From assembly GCF_000716605.1 (NCBI RefSeq), contig NZ_JNXE01000027.1, positions 1 to 64,000 of the forward strand: DNA of 64,000 nucleotides, in the 5' to 3' direction. This document shows positions 16,811 to 25,034 of the stretch, piece after piece. The position numbers and the translations under genes were made by a program. The notes beneath the pieces are model-generated. The model did no database searches. It saw only the letters and a list, made by a program, of their open reading frames with translations, and had not been told where the DNA came from. Every line of letters begins with the position of its first letter. The stretch's first letter is position 1. Source of the stretch: Streptomyces sp. NRRL F-525. Lineage in GTDB: Bacteria > Actinomycetota > Actinomycetes > Streptomycetales > Streptomycetaceae.

Positions 16811-16967
16811 CAAGCGCTCACCTTGGTTGATGTCTGTTCGATGTCTTTGGTTGGTGTTCTTTGTTTGATTTTGATGGTGACGACTGGGGGGATTGGTGGT
16901 TTGATGTGTTTAGTTCTGTGTGAAGCCCGGATGCGGCGTGGATGTACGTACGGATGGAGAGCCCGGC
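16811..16967. promoter_or_regulatory. Divergent gal control region with repeated GTTYGATGT motifs
   Basis: This 157-bp region is unusually T/G-rich on the + strand and poorer in GC than its surroundings. GTT(Y)GAT repeats occur at 16826 (GTTGATGT), 16836 (GTTCGATGTC), 16863 (GTTTGATT) and 16899 (GTTTGATGTG). The S. lividans/coelicolor galP1 promoter is known to have a complex operator of direct repeats upstream of galT; this is the equivalent position. The repeats could serve both the symporter and galT promoters. Confidence 0.6.
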
Positions 16968-18026
16968 GTGAAGAAGACCTCGACCCGGTTGGCCGACGGT
17001 CGTGAGCTCATCTACTACGACCTGCGGGACGACACCGTGCGCGACGCGGTGGACCGACGCCCGCTGGAGCGCACGGTCACCACTTCGGAGGTACGGCGGG
17101 ACGTGCTGCTCGGCGACTCGGTGGCGATCGCCTCCCACCGCCAGGGCCGCACCTACCACCCGCCGGCCGACCAGTGCCCGCTCTGCCCGACCACGGGCGA
17201 CCGGCTCAGCGAGATCCCGGACTCGTCGTACGACGTGGCCGTGTTCGAGAACCGTTTCCCCTCGCTGGCCGGCGACTCCGGGCGCTGTGAGGTGGTCTGC
17301 TTCACCTCCGACCACGACGCGTCCTTCGCCTCGCTGACCGAGGAGCAGGCGGCCCTCGTCCTCGACGCGTGGACCGACCGGACGTCGGAGCTGTCGCATC
17401 TTCCCTCCGTCGAGCAGGTCTTCTGTTTCGAGAACCGGGGTGAGGAGATCGGCGTGACGCTCGGTCATCCCCACGGCCAGATCTACGCCTACCCCTTCAC
17501 CACCCCGCGCACCGCGCTGATGTTGCGCTCACTCGCAACTCATAAGGAGGCGACGGGCGGTGAGAACCTCTTCGACTCCGTCCTGGAGCGCGAACTCGCC
17601 GGTGAGCGGGTCGTCCTTGAGGGTGAACACTGGGCGGCCTTCGTGCCGTACGCGGCGCACTGGCCCTACGAGGTCCACCTGTATCCCAAGCGCCGGGTGC
17701 CCGATCTGCTCGGTCTCGACGAGGCGGCCCGCACAGAGTTCCCCAAGGTCTATCTGGAACTCTTGAGGCGCTTCGACCGGATCTTCGGTGAGGGCGAGCC
17801 TCCGACGCCGTACATCTCCGCCTGGCACCAGGCGCCGTTCGGCACGCTGGAGGAGTTCGACGGTGTGAGCAGGGACGACTTCGCGCTCCACCTCGAGCTT
17901 TTCACCATTCGCCGTACGTCCGGCAAGCTGAAGTTCCTCGCGGGTTCCGAGTCCGGCATGAGCGTGTTCATCAACGACGTGCCGCCGGAGTTCGCGGCAC
18001 AGCGACTGCGAGAGGTAGCGAGTTGA
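16968..18026 (+). CDS. galT: Galactose-1-phosphate uridylyltransferase
   Basis: A 352-residue enzyme of the Leloir pathway that exchanges UMP between UDP-glucose and galactose-1-phosphate. The active-site motif HPHGQ is at 167-171, with the nucleophilic His 169. Zinc-site cysteines are in CPLCP (about 67-71). GalT blocks [10 protein letters not shown] and [17 protein letters not shown] are clear. GTG 16968 has GGAGA 7 bp upstream. It is the first gene of galT-galE-galK; the stop overlaps the galE start (TGATG). Length is normal for the family. Confidence 0.95.
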   Translation: MKKTSTRLADGRELIYYDLRDDTVRDAVDRRPLERTVTTSEVRRDVLLGDSVAIASHRQGRTYHPPADQCPLCPTTGDRLSEIPDSSYDVAVFENRFPSLAGDSGRCEVVCFTSDHDASFASLTEEQAALVLDAWTDRTSELSHLPSVEQVFCFENRGEEIGVTLGHPHGQIYAYPFTTPRTALMLRSLATHKEATGGENLFDSVLERELAGERVVLEGEHWAAFVPYAAHWPYEVHLYPKRRVPDLLGLDEAARTEFPKVYLELLRRFDRIFGEGEPPTPYISAWHQAPFGTLEEFDGVSRDDFALHLELFTIRRTSGKLKFLAGSESGMSVFINDVPPEFAAQRLREVAS

Positions 18027-18988
18027 TGAGCGGTAAGTACCTGGTCACGGGCGGCGCGGGTTACGTCGGCAGCGTGGTCGCCCAGCACCTGCTGGAGGCG
18101 GGCCACGAGGTCACCGTCCTGGACAACCTCTCGACGGGTTTCCGCGAGGGCGTCCCCGCGGGTGCCACGTTCGTGGAGGGTGACATCCGCGACGCCGCCA
18201 AGTGGCTCGACTCCTCCTACGAAGCGGTCCTCCACTTCGCCGCGTTCTCCCAGGTCGGCGAGTCCGTCGTCAAGCCGGAGAAGTACTGGGAGAACAACGT
18301 CGGCGGCTCGATGGCCCTCCTCGCCGCCATGCGCGAGGCCGGCGTCCGCAAGCTCGTCTTCTCCTCCACGGCGGCCACGTACGGCGAGCCGGACGAGGTC
18401 CCGATCGTCGAGACCGCCCGCACCTCCCCGACGAACCCCTACGGCGCCTCGAAGCTGTCGGTCGACTTCATGATCACGAGCGAGGCGCAGGCGCACGGCC
18501 TGGGCGCCGTCTCCCTCCGCTACTTCAACGTGGCTGGTGCGTACGGGAGTTGCGGCGAGCGGCACGAGCCCGAGTCGCACCTCATCCCGCTCGTGCTCCA
18601 GGTCGCCCAGGGCAAGCGCGAGGCGATCTCGGTCTACGGCGACGACTACCCGACGCCGGACGGCACGTGCGTCCGTGACTACATCCACGTGGCGGACCTG
18701 GCGGACGCGCACCTGCTGGCGCTGAAGGCGGCCACGCCCGGCGAGCACCTGATCTGCAACCTCGGCAATGGCGAAGGCTTCTCAGTCCGCCAGGTCATCG
18801 AGACCGTCCGCCAGGTCACCGGGCACCCGATCCCCGAGGTCGTCGCCCCGCGCCGCGGCGGCGACCCGGCGACCCTGGTGGCCTCGGCGACCCGGGCCAA
18901 GGAGCGCCTCGGCTGGAACCCGTCCCGCGCGGATCTCGCGGGCATCGTCGCGGACGCGTGGGCGTTCGCGCAGAACGTATCGAACTGA
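18026..18988 (+). CDS. galE: UDP-glucose 4-epimerase
   Basis: A 320-residue extended short-chain dehydrogenase. The NAD-binding GxxGxxG reads GGAGYVGS near the N-terminus, with the typical DNLSTG after strand 2. The catalytic pair is Y139..K143 (NPYGASKLS), and the serine site is FSSTAATYG. The C-terminal substrate block [18 protein letters not shown] is intact. ATG 18026 overlaps the galT stop codon by one base, with GAGGTAG upstream, so translation is coupled. It interconverts UDP-galactose and UDP-glucose and may also feed cell-wall or exopolysaccharide synthesis. Confidence 0.95.
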   Translation: MSGKYLVTGGAGYVGSVVAQHLLEAGHEVTVLDNLSTGFREGVPAGATFVEGDIRDAAKWLDSSYEAVLHFAAFSQVGESVVKPEKYWENNVGGSMALLAAMREAGVRKLVFSSTAATYGEPDEVPIVETARTSPTNPYGASKLSVDFMITSEAQAHGLGAVSLRYFNVAGAYGSCGERHEPESHLIPLVLQVAQGKREAISVYGDDYPTPDGTCVRDYIHVADLADAHLLALKAATPGEHLICNLGNGEGFSVRQVIETVRQVTGHPIPEVVAPRRGGDPATLVASATRAKERLGWNPSRADLAGIVADAWAFAQNVSN

Positions 18989-19010
18989 TCGAAGGGCTAG
19001 GGGATCGCAC

Positions 19011-20153
19011 GTGGGTGTACGTGAGGGCTTCGAGGAGCTGTACGGGACCGCTCCCGAGGGCGTCTGGGCCGCGCCGGGCCGGGTCAACCTGATCGGCGAG
19101 TACACCGACTTCAACGAGGGCTTCGTGATGCCGCTCGCCCTGCCGCACACGGCGGTGGCGGCGGTGTCCCGCCGCACGGACGGCGTCCTGCGCCTCCACT
19201 CGGCGGACATCGAGGGCCCGGTCGTAGAACTGCACGTCGAGGAACTCGCCCCGCGCACGAACACGAGCTGGGCGGCGTACCCGGCGGGCGTGGTCTGGGT
19301 GTTGCGCGAGGCGGGCCATCAAGTCACCGGCGCGGACATCCACTTGTCGTCCACGGTCCCGACGGGCGCGGGCCTGTCGTCGTCGGCGGCGCTGGAGGTG
19401 GTGACGGCCCTGGCCCTGAACGACCTGTTCGAACTGGGCCTGTCCGCACCGGAGTTGGCCCGCTTCTCCCAGCGCGCGGAGAACGACTTCGTCGGCGTCC
19501 CCTGCGGCATCATGGACCAGACGGCCTCGGCCTGCTGCGAGGAGGGCCACGCGCTCCACCTCGACTGCCGGGACCTGTCGATCCGTCAGATCCCGTTCGA
19601 CCTCGCGTCCGAGGGCCTCTCGCTCCTGGTCGTCGACAGCCGTGTGAAGCACGCGCTGGGCGACGGCGCGTACGCGGAACGCCGGGAGGGCTGCGAGGAG
19701 GGCGCACGTCAACTGGGCGTGCCGTTCCTCCGGGACGTGGCGTACGAGGATCTGTCGGCGTCCCTGGCCCGCCTGTCGGACGAGCGGATCCAGCGCTACG
19801 TCCGCCACGTGGTCTCGGACGACCACAGGGTCGACCAGGTCATCAACCTGCTCGACGCGGGAGACGTACGCGCCATCGGCCCGATCCTCACCGAGGGCCA
19901 CGTCTCCCTCCGCGACGATCTCCGCATCTCCTGCCCGGAGTTGGACCTCGTGGTCGACACGGCGGTCGGCGCGGGGGCGCTGGGTGCGCGGATGACGGGG
20001 GGCGGCTTCGGCGGCTCGGCGGTCGTGCTGGTGGAGGCCTCGGACACGGACACGGTGACGAAGGCGGTCGAGGAGGCGTTCGCGGCGGCGGGTTACACCG
20101 CTCCGCGTGTGTTCCCGGCGGTGCCTTCGGCGGGGGCGCGGCGCCTGAGCTGA
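19011..20153 (+). CDS. galK: Galactokinase
   Basis: A 380-residue GHMP-family kinase that makes galactose-1-phosphate. The galactokinase N-terminal motif is APGRVNLIGEYTDFNEGFVM, and the ATP-loop is PTGAGLSSSAALEV. The C-terminal GHMP block ALGARMTGGGFGGSAVVL and the catalytic-Asp region GIMDQTASACC are present. The signature normally reads GExHxDY-like (GEHTDYN); here it is GEYTDFN, with His replaced by Tyr and Tyr by Phe. GTG 19011 starts 22 bp after galE with AGGGG upstream. Size and gene order leave little doubt about function. Confidence 0.93.
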   Translation: MGVREGFEELYGTAPEGVWAAPGRVNLIGEYTDFNEGFVMPLALPHTAVAAVSRRTDGVLRLHSADIEGPVVELHVEELAPRTNTSWAAYPAGVVWVLREAGHQVTGADIHLSSTVPTGAGLSSSAALEVVTALALNDLFELGLSAPELARFSQRAENDFVGVPCGIMDQTASACCEEGHALHLDCRDLSIRQIPFDLASEGLSLLVVDSRVKHALGDGAYAERREGCEEGARQLGVPFLRDVAYEDLSASLARLSDERIQRYVRHVVSDDHRVDQVINLLDAGDVRAIGPILTEGHVSLRDDLRISCPELDLVVDTAVGAGALGARMTGGGFGGSAVVLVEASDTDTVTKAVEEAFAAAGYTAPRVFPAVPSAGARRLS

Positions 20154-20195
20154 CGGGTCATGGCGAGGACGCCCCGGGCTGCCGGGGCGTCCCGC

Positions 20196-20660
20196 TCACC
20201 CAGGCACGTCGTCGCAGACGGGATCCTCGGCGGCGACGCTCCCGGCCAGTCGGTGCAGCGCGCTGTGGACCAGTGCGCGGAGCCGCGCCGCGGTCAGCGC
20301 GGACGCGTTGTCGTAGGTGAGGATCCGCACCACGTCGACGTGCAGTTGGTCGATCTCGCCGAGCGCGGGGAGACCGGCGAGCAGTTCATGATCGGGCCGC
20401 TTCGTCACCGTGTGCGCGATGGCGGCCAGCCGGAGCCGCCCGATCGCGGCCGGTGTGTACGGCTGCCCCTGGGTCAGGGCATCCAGCACGAGGGAATGGA
20501 TGCTCAGGGTGAGCAGGGTCCGCACCACCGCGTCGGCCGAATCCGGGTGCGCCCACCAGTCCTCGTAGCGTCGCTGCCGGACGTGACGGTAGCCGGGGAG
20601 CTGATCGGCGGCCGTCAGGATGCGGCGGCTCCACGCGGAGCAGTCCTGCCAGGTGTCCAC
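20196..20660 (-). CDS. Hypothetical protein coupled to the MFS gene
   Basis: A 154-residue soluble, mostly helical protein, rich in His, Arg and Leu (WQDCSAWSRRILTAADQLPG, RQRRYEDWWAHPDSADAVVR, LHVDVVRILTYDNASALTAARLR). The GTG start at 20660 is 17 bp after the MFS stop and follows GGAGGAGG at good spacing, so it is the second gene of that operon. I recognise no domain. A longer frame reaches upstream into the MFS gene but has no supported start. Confidence 0.6.
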   Translation of the reverse strand: MDTWQDCSAWSRRILTAADQLPGYRHVRQRRYEDWWAHPDSADAVVRTLLTLSIHSLVLDALTQGQPYTPAAIGRLRLAAIAHTVTKRPDHELLAGLPALGEIDQLHVDVVRILTYDNASALTAARLRALVHSALHRLAGSVAAEDPVCDDVPG

Positions 20661-20677
20661 GAGCCCAGCCTCCTCCG

Positions 20678-21916
20678 TCAGGGCGTGGCGCGCAGCCCCC
20701 GTACCCCCGGAGCCAGCAGCGCCCCGAGCGTGGCGAGGACGATCAGGGACGCGCAGCCCGCGAGGGTGTGGCCCAGGCCCACCGTCGTCGCCAGGGGGCC
20801 GGCGATGAGCAGCCCCAGCGGGGCGAAGGCCAGGGAGCCGAAGCCGTCGTAGGAGCTGACCCTGGAGAGGGACTCCTCGGGGATCTCGCGGTGGATCGTC
20901 GTGGACCACAGGACACCGAAGACGTCATTGGAGATCCCGGCGGTGAACATCGCGGCGGCGATCAGCCAGACCGGGGCGCGGACGGCGAGGAGGGCGATCG
21001 GGACGGCCGCCGGGAAGGTGGCGAGGACGGCCACCAGGATCGGGCGGCGGACCCGGACCCGGGCGGCCAGGCCCGCCCCGGCGATCGTGCCCAGGGCCTG
21101 CGCGGCGACGATGACCGACCAGGCGCGGGCTCCGCCGAGGTAGCGGTCGGCGGTCAGCGGGCCGAGGACTCCCACGTTCGCGTTGAGCGCCGCGATCACG
21201 ATCGACCACTGGGCCACCACGGCCCACAGCCACTGACGGGACGCGAACTCCCGCCAGCCCTCCCGGAGATCGGCCCAGCCGGAGGACTTCCTGGGCGGGC
21301 GTACGGCGACCGGGAGGCGGGCCGTGAGGGCCGCGCTGACGACGAAGGACGCGGCGTTCAACGCCAGTGCCCAGCCCGCGCCCACCAGGGCCACCGTCAC
21401 GCCCGACAGCGCCAGGCCCAGCAGCCGGGCGCTGTTGGTGCCCACCCGCAGCGTGCCGTTGGCCTGTTGGAGGCGTTCGGCGGGGACGATCAGCGGCACG
21501 ATGCCGTCCATCGCCGGCATGAACAGGGCCGAGGCCGTACCGGCCGCCACCGCCAGCACGCACATCGCGGGCAGCGGTGCGTGCCCGGTCAGCACCAGCG
21601 TGGCCAGCCCCGTGTACGCCACCGCGCCCATCAGTTCCGCGAGCGCCATCAGGCGGGCGCGTGACATGCGGTCCGCGATGACCCCGCCCGCCAGGATGAA
21701 CATCAGCTGCGGCAACGCCTGGCAGGCCAGCACGAGCGACAGCCGGCCCGGACCGGCCCCGGGCAGGGCGAGCACCGCGAAGGCGAGGGCCACGGCGGCG
21801 AAGCCGTTGCCCAGCACGGACACGGTTCGCGCGGTCGCGAGCAGCACGAACGCCGGCTCACGCCACAGTGACGATTTTCCGGGACTCTCGGCGGTGGTGG
21901 CTGAAGTGGATGTCAC
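20678..21916 (-). CDS. MFS transporter (EntS/MFS_3-like exporter)
   Basis: A 412-residue major facilitator protein with about 12 membrane helices. The loop-2 motif appears as GGVIADRMSRARLMALAE, typical of the MFS_3/enterobactin-exporter branch. Helix pairs such as LATARTVSVLGNGFAAVALAFAVL and ALNAASFVVSAALTARLPV are clear. The GTG at 21916 is the preferred start; an upstream ATG at 21958 adds basic residues with no membrane helix, and neither has a strong ribosome site. It probably exports a small hydrophobic compound or siderophore. It is cotranscribed with the small hypothetical gene downstream. Confidence 0.85.
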   Translation of the reverse strand: MTSTSATTAESPGKSSLWREPAFVLLATARTVSVLGNGFAAVALAFAVLALPGAGPGRLSLVLACQALPQLMFILAGGVIADRMSRARLMALAELMGAVAYTGLATLVLTGHAPLPAMCVLAVAAGTASALFMPAMDGIVPLIVPAERLQQANGTLRVGTNSARLLGLALSGVTVALVGAGWALALNAASFVVSAALTARLPVAVRPPRKSSGWADLREGWREFASRQWLWAVVAQWSIVIAALNANVGVLGPLTADRYLGGARAWSVIVAAQALGTIAGAGLAARVRVRRPILVAVLATFPAAVPIALLAVRAPVWLIAAAMFTAGISNDVFGVLWSTTIHREIPEESLSRVSSYDGFGSLAFAPLGLLIAGPLATTVGLGHTLAGCASLIVLATLGALLAPGVRGLRATP

Positions 21917-21971
21917 GGCCAGGGACTTTAAGGGACGCGCGTCGACGCGGGGCCGCAACCGGCCACTTCAC

Positions 21972-22883
21972 CTAGAGATACCCCCACGCCCGGCACATCG
22001 GCCGCAGCACCTCCGGGATCTCCTCCAACTCCGGTGCCGGGCGGTCCGGTTGGACCTGGCCGGAGCGGATCTTCTCGTTCCAGTCGCCGAAGCCGCCACC
22101 GAGGACCGCGCCCTCCAGGCTGCTGCCGTAGTCCGTCATGCCGGGTTCGTAGGGGAGGTCCAAGTAGGCGCAGAGGGACCGGAGTTCGGCGGTCGGGTCG
22201 GTGGTGAGGTCTTCGTAGCGGAGGGTGTGGCCGCCGAGTTCCGCCTGGGCCTCCTGCATGGACTCCATGTATTTCAGGACGCGTTCGGCCGCTTCCTCGC
22301 GGGTGCGGTCCGGGACGGCCTCGTGCCAGGAGCGGGCCACCGCGCCCGGGTGTCTGCGCAGGAAGACGAAGCGGGCGTCGGGCCAGGTCTGGGCGATGCG
22401 CTGCCACTGGAAGGCGTTGCCGGGGGTCTTCTCCACGATGAACTGCTTGCCGGACTTGACCAGTTCACGGTGCAGGGCCCGGTCCCAGAGCAGGCCCTCC
22501 AGCTGCTCGTGGCCCAGGCCCAGGGTGCGCAGGGAACGTTCCGTGGGGGTGCCCGGCTTGAAGTAGACCTCGATACCGGTGAGATGGAGTTCGTGCGCGG
22601 CGTGCAGCCGGGAGTGCGCCCCCAGCATCATGCGCAGCAGCGTCGATCCGGAACGCACCGAGGTCAGGATGAACACCGGTCGCTCCAGCAACCGGTCGAC
22701 CGCCGGATCCACCGCCGGTGCCTGCGGCGCCACGGGGTCGGGGCGCGCGGGACGGGAACCGCGCGGTGCGGGGATGGTACCCAGGGAGCCCGCCGTCGTC
22801 GCCGCGGGCGGTGTGGGCGCCCGGCGGATCTGGTAGCCGGTCGCCTGGGCGAGCTTGGAGTTCAGCTTCCGCAGCATGCTCAT
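21972..22883 (-). CDS. PAPS-dependent sulfotransferase family protein
   Basis: A 303-residue sulfotransferase-fold enzyme. The 5'-phosphosulfate-binding loop is TSVRSGSTLLRMML (about 74-87). The 3'-phosphate-binding region is RFVFLRRHPGAVARSWHEAV (about 170-189). A Pro/Ala-rich N-terminal tail of about 65 residues precedes the fold. It should transfer sulfate from PAPS to a hydroxyl group of an unknown acceptor. ATG 22883 is used; ATG 22877 is possible. No PAPS synthesis genes or biosynthetic core genes lie nearby, so its pathway is not evident. Confidence 0.85.
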   Translation of the reverse strand: MSMLRKLNSKLAQATGYQIRRAPTPPAATTAGSLGTIPAPRGSRPARPDPVAPQAPAVDPAVDRLLERPVFILTSVRSGSTLLRMMLGAHSRLHAAHELHLTGIEVYFKPGTPTERSLRTLGLGHEQLEGLLWDRALHRELVKSGKQFIVEKTPGNAFQWQRIAQTWPDARFVFLRRHPGAVARSWHEAVPDRTREEAAERVLKYMESMQEAQAELGGHTLRYEDLTTDPTAELRSLCAYLDLPYEPGMTDYGSSLEGAVLGGGFGDWNEKIRSGQVQPDRPAPELEEIPEVLRPMCRAWGYL

Positions 22884-22959
22884 GGCGGCACGGTAAGAGG
22901 AGAGTATGAGACTGGGCTGAGCGTCTCGTTCGCCCCGGATGTGTTCGCCCCGGATGTGT

Positions 22960-23418
22960 TCACCCGGGGTTCGCTCGGCCCAGCCTCTTCGTCAGGGTGT
23001 ACTCGGTGAGCCCCGGCGGATAGTCCGGGATCACGCACACCACCTCGTACCCCTGCTTCTTGTAGAACTCCGGCGCCTGGAAGTCCCACGTCTCCAGCCG
23101 GGCCGCCCCGCAGCCGCGCTCGTCGCGGGCGACGCGCTCCGCCTCGGCGAGGAGGCGGGAGCCGAGGCCCGTGCCCCGGTGGCGGCCGTCCACCCACAGG
23201 TACGTCACGTGCAGCCAGTCCGCCCAGCTGTGCCCGACCAGCCCGCCCGCGAGATCACCGGCGGCGTCCAACGCCCACACCTGGAGCGGAACTTCACGTT
23301 CGCGAGGGGTCCCGCGCAGGGCGCGCAGCACCGGGGAGGCGGCCGTGTTGGTTTCGAGCAGCCGGGCGCGGAGCAGATCGCGTCGCTCCTTGTCGACTTC
23401 CGTCTCAATACGAAACAT
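22960..23418 (-). CDS. GNAT-family N-acetyltransferase
   Basis: A 152-residue acetyltransferase. The acetyl-CoA motif is VDGRHRGTGLGSRLLAEAERVARDERG (motif A, R-x-x-G-x-G) and motif B is APEFYKKQGYEVVCVI. This is the full length of a single GNAT domain. I chose ATG 23418; ATGs at 23430 and 23445 are also in frame and none has a strong ribosome site. The substrate is unknown. Confidence 0.83.
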   Translation of the reverse strand: MFRIETEVDKERRDLLRARLLETNTAASPVLRALRGTPREREVPLQVWALDAAGDLAGGLVGHSWADWLHVTYLWVDGRHRGTGLGSRLLAEAERVARDERGCGAARLETWDFQAPEFYKKQGYEVVCVIPDYPPGLTEYTLTKRLGRANPG

Positions 23419-23691
23419 GCGGCTCACCATAAACGCGCCGGACAATCAGTTCTGCAAATTAGGTTCCGCTGCTGCGCCCCGGCCGTACGCTGTGAGCAGC
23501 ACCGGTGGGGGCCGGTGCTGATCAGGGGGCGAGACAAGTCGGGTACGACGCCCGATGTGGGGGTAGCAGTGTCTGCACGGCGGCGGCCGGGCGGCGCGGG
23601 CCGCTCCCGGGCGTCGTACCCGCAATCATCGCTTCGTCTCCCGACGATGAGGTATCCCCTGCTCCACCAGGAGCCTGGGGAAGGGGGTTTC

Positions 23692-24459
23692 GTGGTTCGC
23701 ATCCGAGTCCTGGTCGTCGACGACCATCGCATCTTCGCCGAATCGCTCGCCGCAGCACTGGCGGCCGAGCCCGATGTCGACGTGTCCGCGGCCGGCAGTG
23801 GTCCCGCCGCGCTGCGCTGCATGGAGCGCGCGAACGCCGAGGGCCGCAGATTCGACGTCCTGCTGGTGGACGCCGACCTGGGCGGCAATGTGCCCGGTGT
23901 ACGGCCCGCCGTCCCTGTTCAGGCGGGCAACGAGGACGGGCTGGTGGACGGGATCTCCCTGGTCGCCGGAGTCCGTTCGGCCCAGCCGAGCGTACGGATG
24001 GTCGTGCTGGCGGAGAAGGACGATCCGCGCCGGGCCGCGCTGGCCCTGCAGGCCGGGGCCTCCGGCTGGGTCGCCAAGGACTGCTCGCTGTCCAGGCTTT
24101 TAACCGTCATCCGAGGGGTGCTTCGCGATGAGACGCACCTGCCGCCCGCCCTGCTGACCGGCGTCCTGCGGGAGTTGACGGCCGCGCGCAAGCACCGCAC
24201 CGAGAGCGAGCGCCTGGTGGAGTCGCTGACTCCGCGGGAGCGGGAAGTACTGCGCTGCATGGTGGCCGGTCTGGGGAGGAAGGCGGTCGCCGAGCGGCTG
24301 TTCCTCTCCCCGCACACAGTCCGGACGCATATGCAAAACGTGCTCGGCAAGTTGGGCGTCCACTCCACCCTCGCGGCGGTCGCACTCGCCCGGCGCGCGG
24401 GGGTCGGTCCCGTCGACCTAGCCGGGGATGTTGTCGAACGGGGCGGTCAACTGGCGTAG
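23692..24459 (+). CDS. LuxR/NarL-family response regulator with a TTA codon
   Basis: A 255-residue response regulator. The receiver has VVDD (10-11), phosphoacceptor Asp 60 (LLVDADL) and Lys 129 (WVAKD), so it can be phosphorylated. About 20 extra residues (64-85, GNVPGV...QAGNEDG) interrupt the loop after Asp 60. The LuxR HTH lies at about 180-235 (LTPREREVLRCMVAGLG..SPHTVRTHMQNVLGKLGV). GTG 23692 has GAAGGGGG 5 bp upstream. Bases 24100-24102 are a TTA leucine codon, rare in Streptomyces and dependent on the bldA tRNA, so translation may be developmentally timed. No kinase is adjacent. The 3' end overlaps tamR tail to tail by 42 bp. Confidence 0.88.
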   Translation: MVRIRVLVVDDHRIFAESLAAALAAEPDVDVSAAGSGPAALRCMERANAEGRRFDVLLVDADLGGNVPGVRPAVPVQAGNEDGLVDGISLVAGVRSAQPSVRMVVLAEKDDPRRAALALQAGASGWVAKDCSLSRLLTVIRGVLRDETHLPPALLTGVLRELTAARKHRTESERLVESLTPREREVLRCMVAGLGRKAVAERLFLSPHTVRTHMQNVLGKLGVHSTLAAVALARRAGVGPVDLAGDVVERGGQLA

Positions 24460-24915
24460 CAGGCCCGCCAGTTCGCCCCGCTGGGCGCGGGAGAGTTCCG
24501 CGAGGATCGCGCGCTCCTGCGCCAGCAGCCCGGCCAGGGCCTGGTCCGCGCGGTCCTGGCCCTCCTCGGTGAGCCGGACCAGCACGCCCCGGCGGTCGCT
24601 GGGGTCGGGGAGCCGCTCGACCAGGCCCTTCTGCGCCAGCCGGTCGATACGGTTCGTCATCGTGCCGGACGTGACCAGCGTCTGCGTCAGCAGCTGGCCG
24701 GGGGAGAGCTGGTAGGGGCTGCCCGCGCGCCTGAGCGCCGTCAGCACGTCGAACTCCCAGGGCTCCAGGCTGTGCTCGGCGAACGCCAGCCGCCGGGCCC
24801 GGTCCAGATGCCGGGCCAGCCTGCTCACCCGGCTGAGCACCTCAAGTGGCTCCACGTCGAGGTCGGGGCGCTCCCGGCGCCACGCTGCGACAAGCCGATC
24901 GACCTCGTCCTCCAT
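24418..24915 (-). CDS. tamR: MarR-family regulator, probable TamR
   Basis: A 165-residue MarR protein with the winged-helix region LTALRRAGSPYQLSPGQLL..TSGTMTNRIDRLAQKGLVERLPDPSDRRGVLVRLTEEG. It is divergent from a trans-aconitate methyltransferase gene. In S. coelicolor the MarR protein TamR represses tam and releases DNA on binding trans-aconitate, citrate or isocitrate. Position and family make this the orthologue by inference. The N-terminal extension (about 1-35, DEVDRLVAAWRRERPDLD) fits that family. Its likely operators are the four phased motifs at 24951-25009. Confidence 0.85.
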   Translation of the reverse strand: MEDEVDRLVAAWRRERPDLDVEPLEVLSRVSRLARHLDRARRLAFAEHSLEPWEFDVLTALRRAGSPYQLSPGQLLTQTLVTSGTMTNRIDRLAQKGLVERLPDPSDRRGVLVRLTEEGQDRADQALAGLLAQERAILAELSRAQRGELAGLLRQLTAPFDNIPG

Positions 24916-24950
24916 GACGATCAGTGTAGTGGTTGTGTCGACATGAAGTC

Positions 24951-25010
24951 TCTTGATATCAAGCCTCTTGATTCGGAGTCTCTTGGCCCAAAGTCTCTTG
25001 ACATCAAGAT
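24951..25010. promoter_or_regulatory. TamR operator array: four TCTTG boxes at exact 15-bp spacing
   Basis: TCTTG occurs at 24951, 24966, 24981 and 24996. The outer two are inverted repeats: TCTTGATATCAAGC (24951-24964, one mismatch) and TCTTGACATCAAGA (24996-25009, perfect 6-2-6). The inner two are weaker (TCTTGATTCGGAG, TCTTGGCCCAAAG). The array fills most of the 119 bp between tamR and tam. Confidence 0.75.
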
Positions 25011-25034
25011 ATGTCGGCGGGGAAGGTAGAAGCC

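Noticed and set aside
20178..23418. Small biosynthetic gene cluster (MFS exporter, sulfotransferase, acetyltransferase)
   Set aside because: No core biosynthetic enzyme, carrier protein or precursor peptide is present, and the genes are in separate units.
24978..24989. Third TamR box as an independent palindrome
   Set aside because: TCTTGGCCCAAAG is only loosely symmetric; it is counted only because its spacing matches the array.
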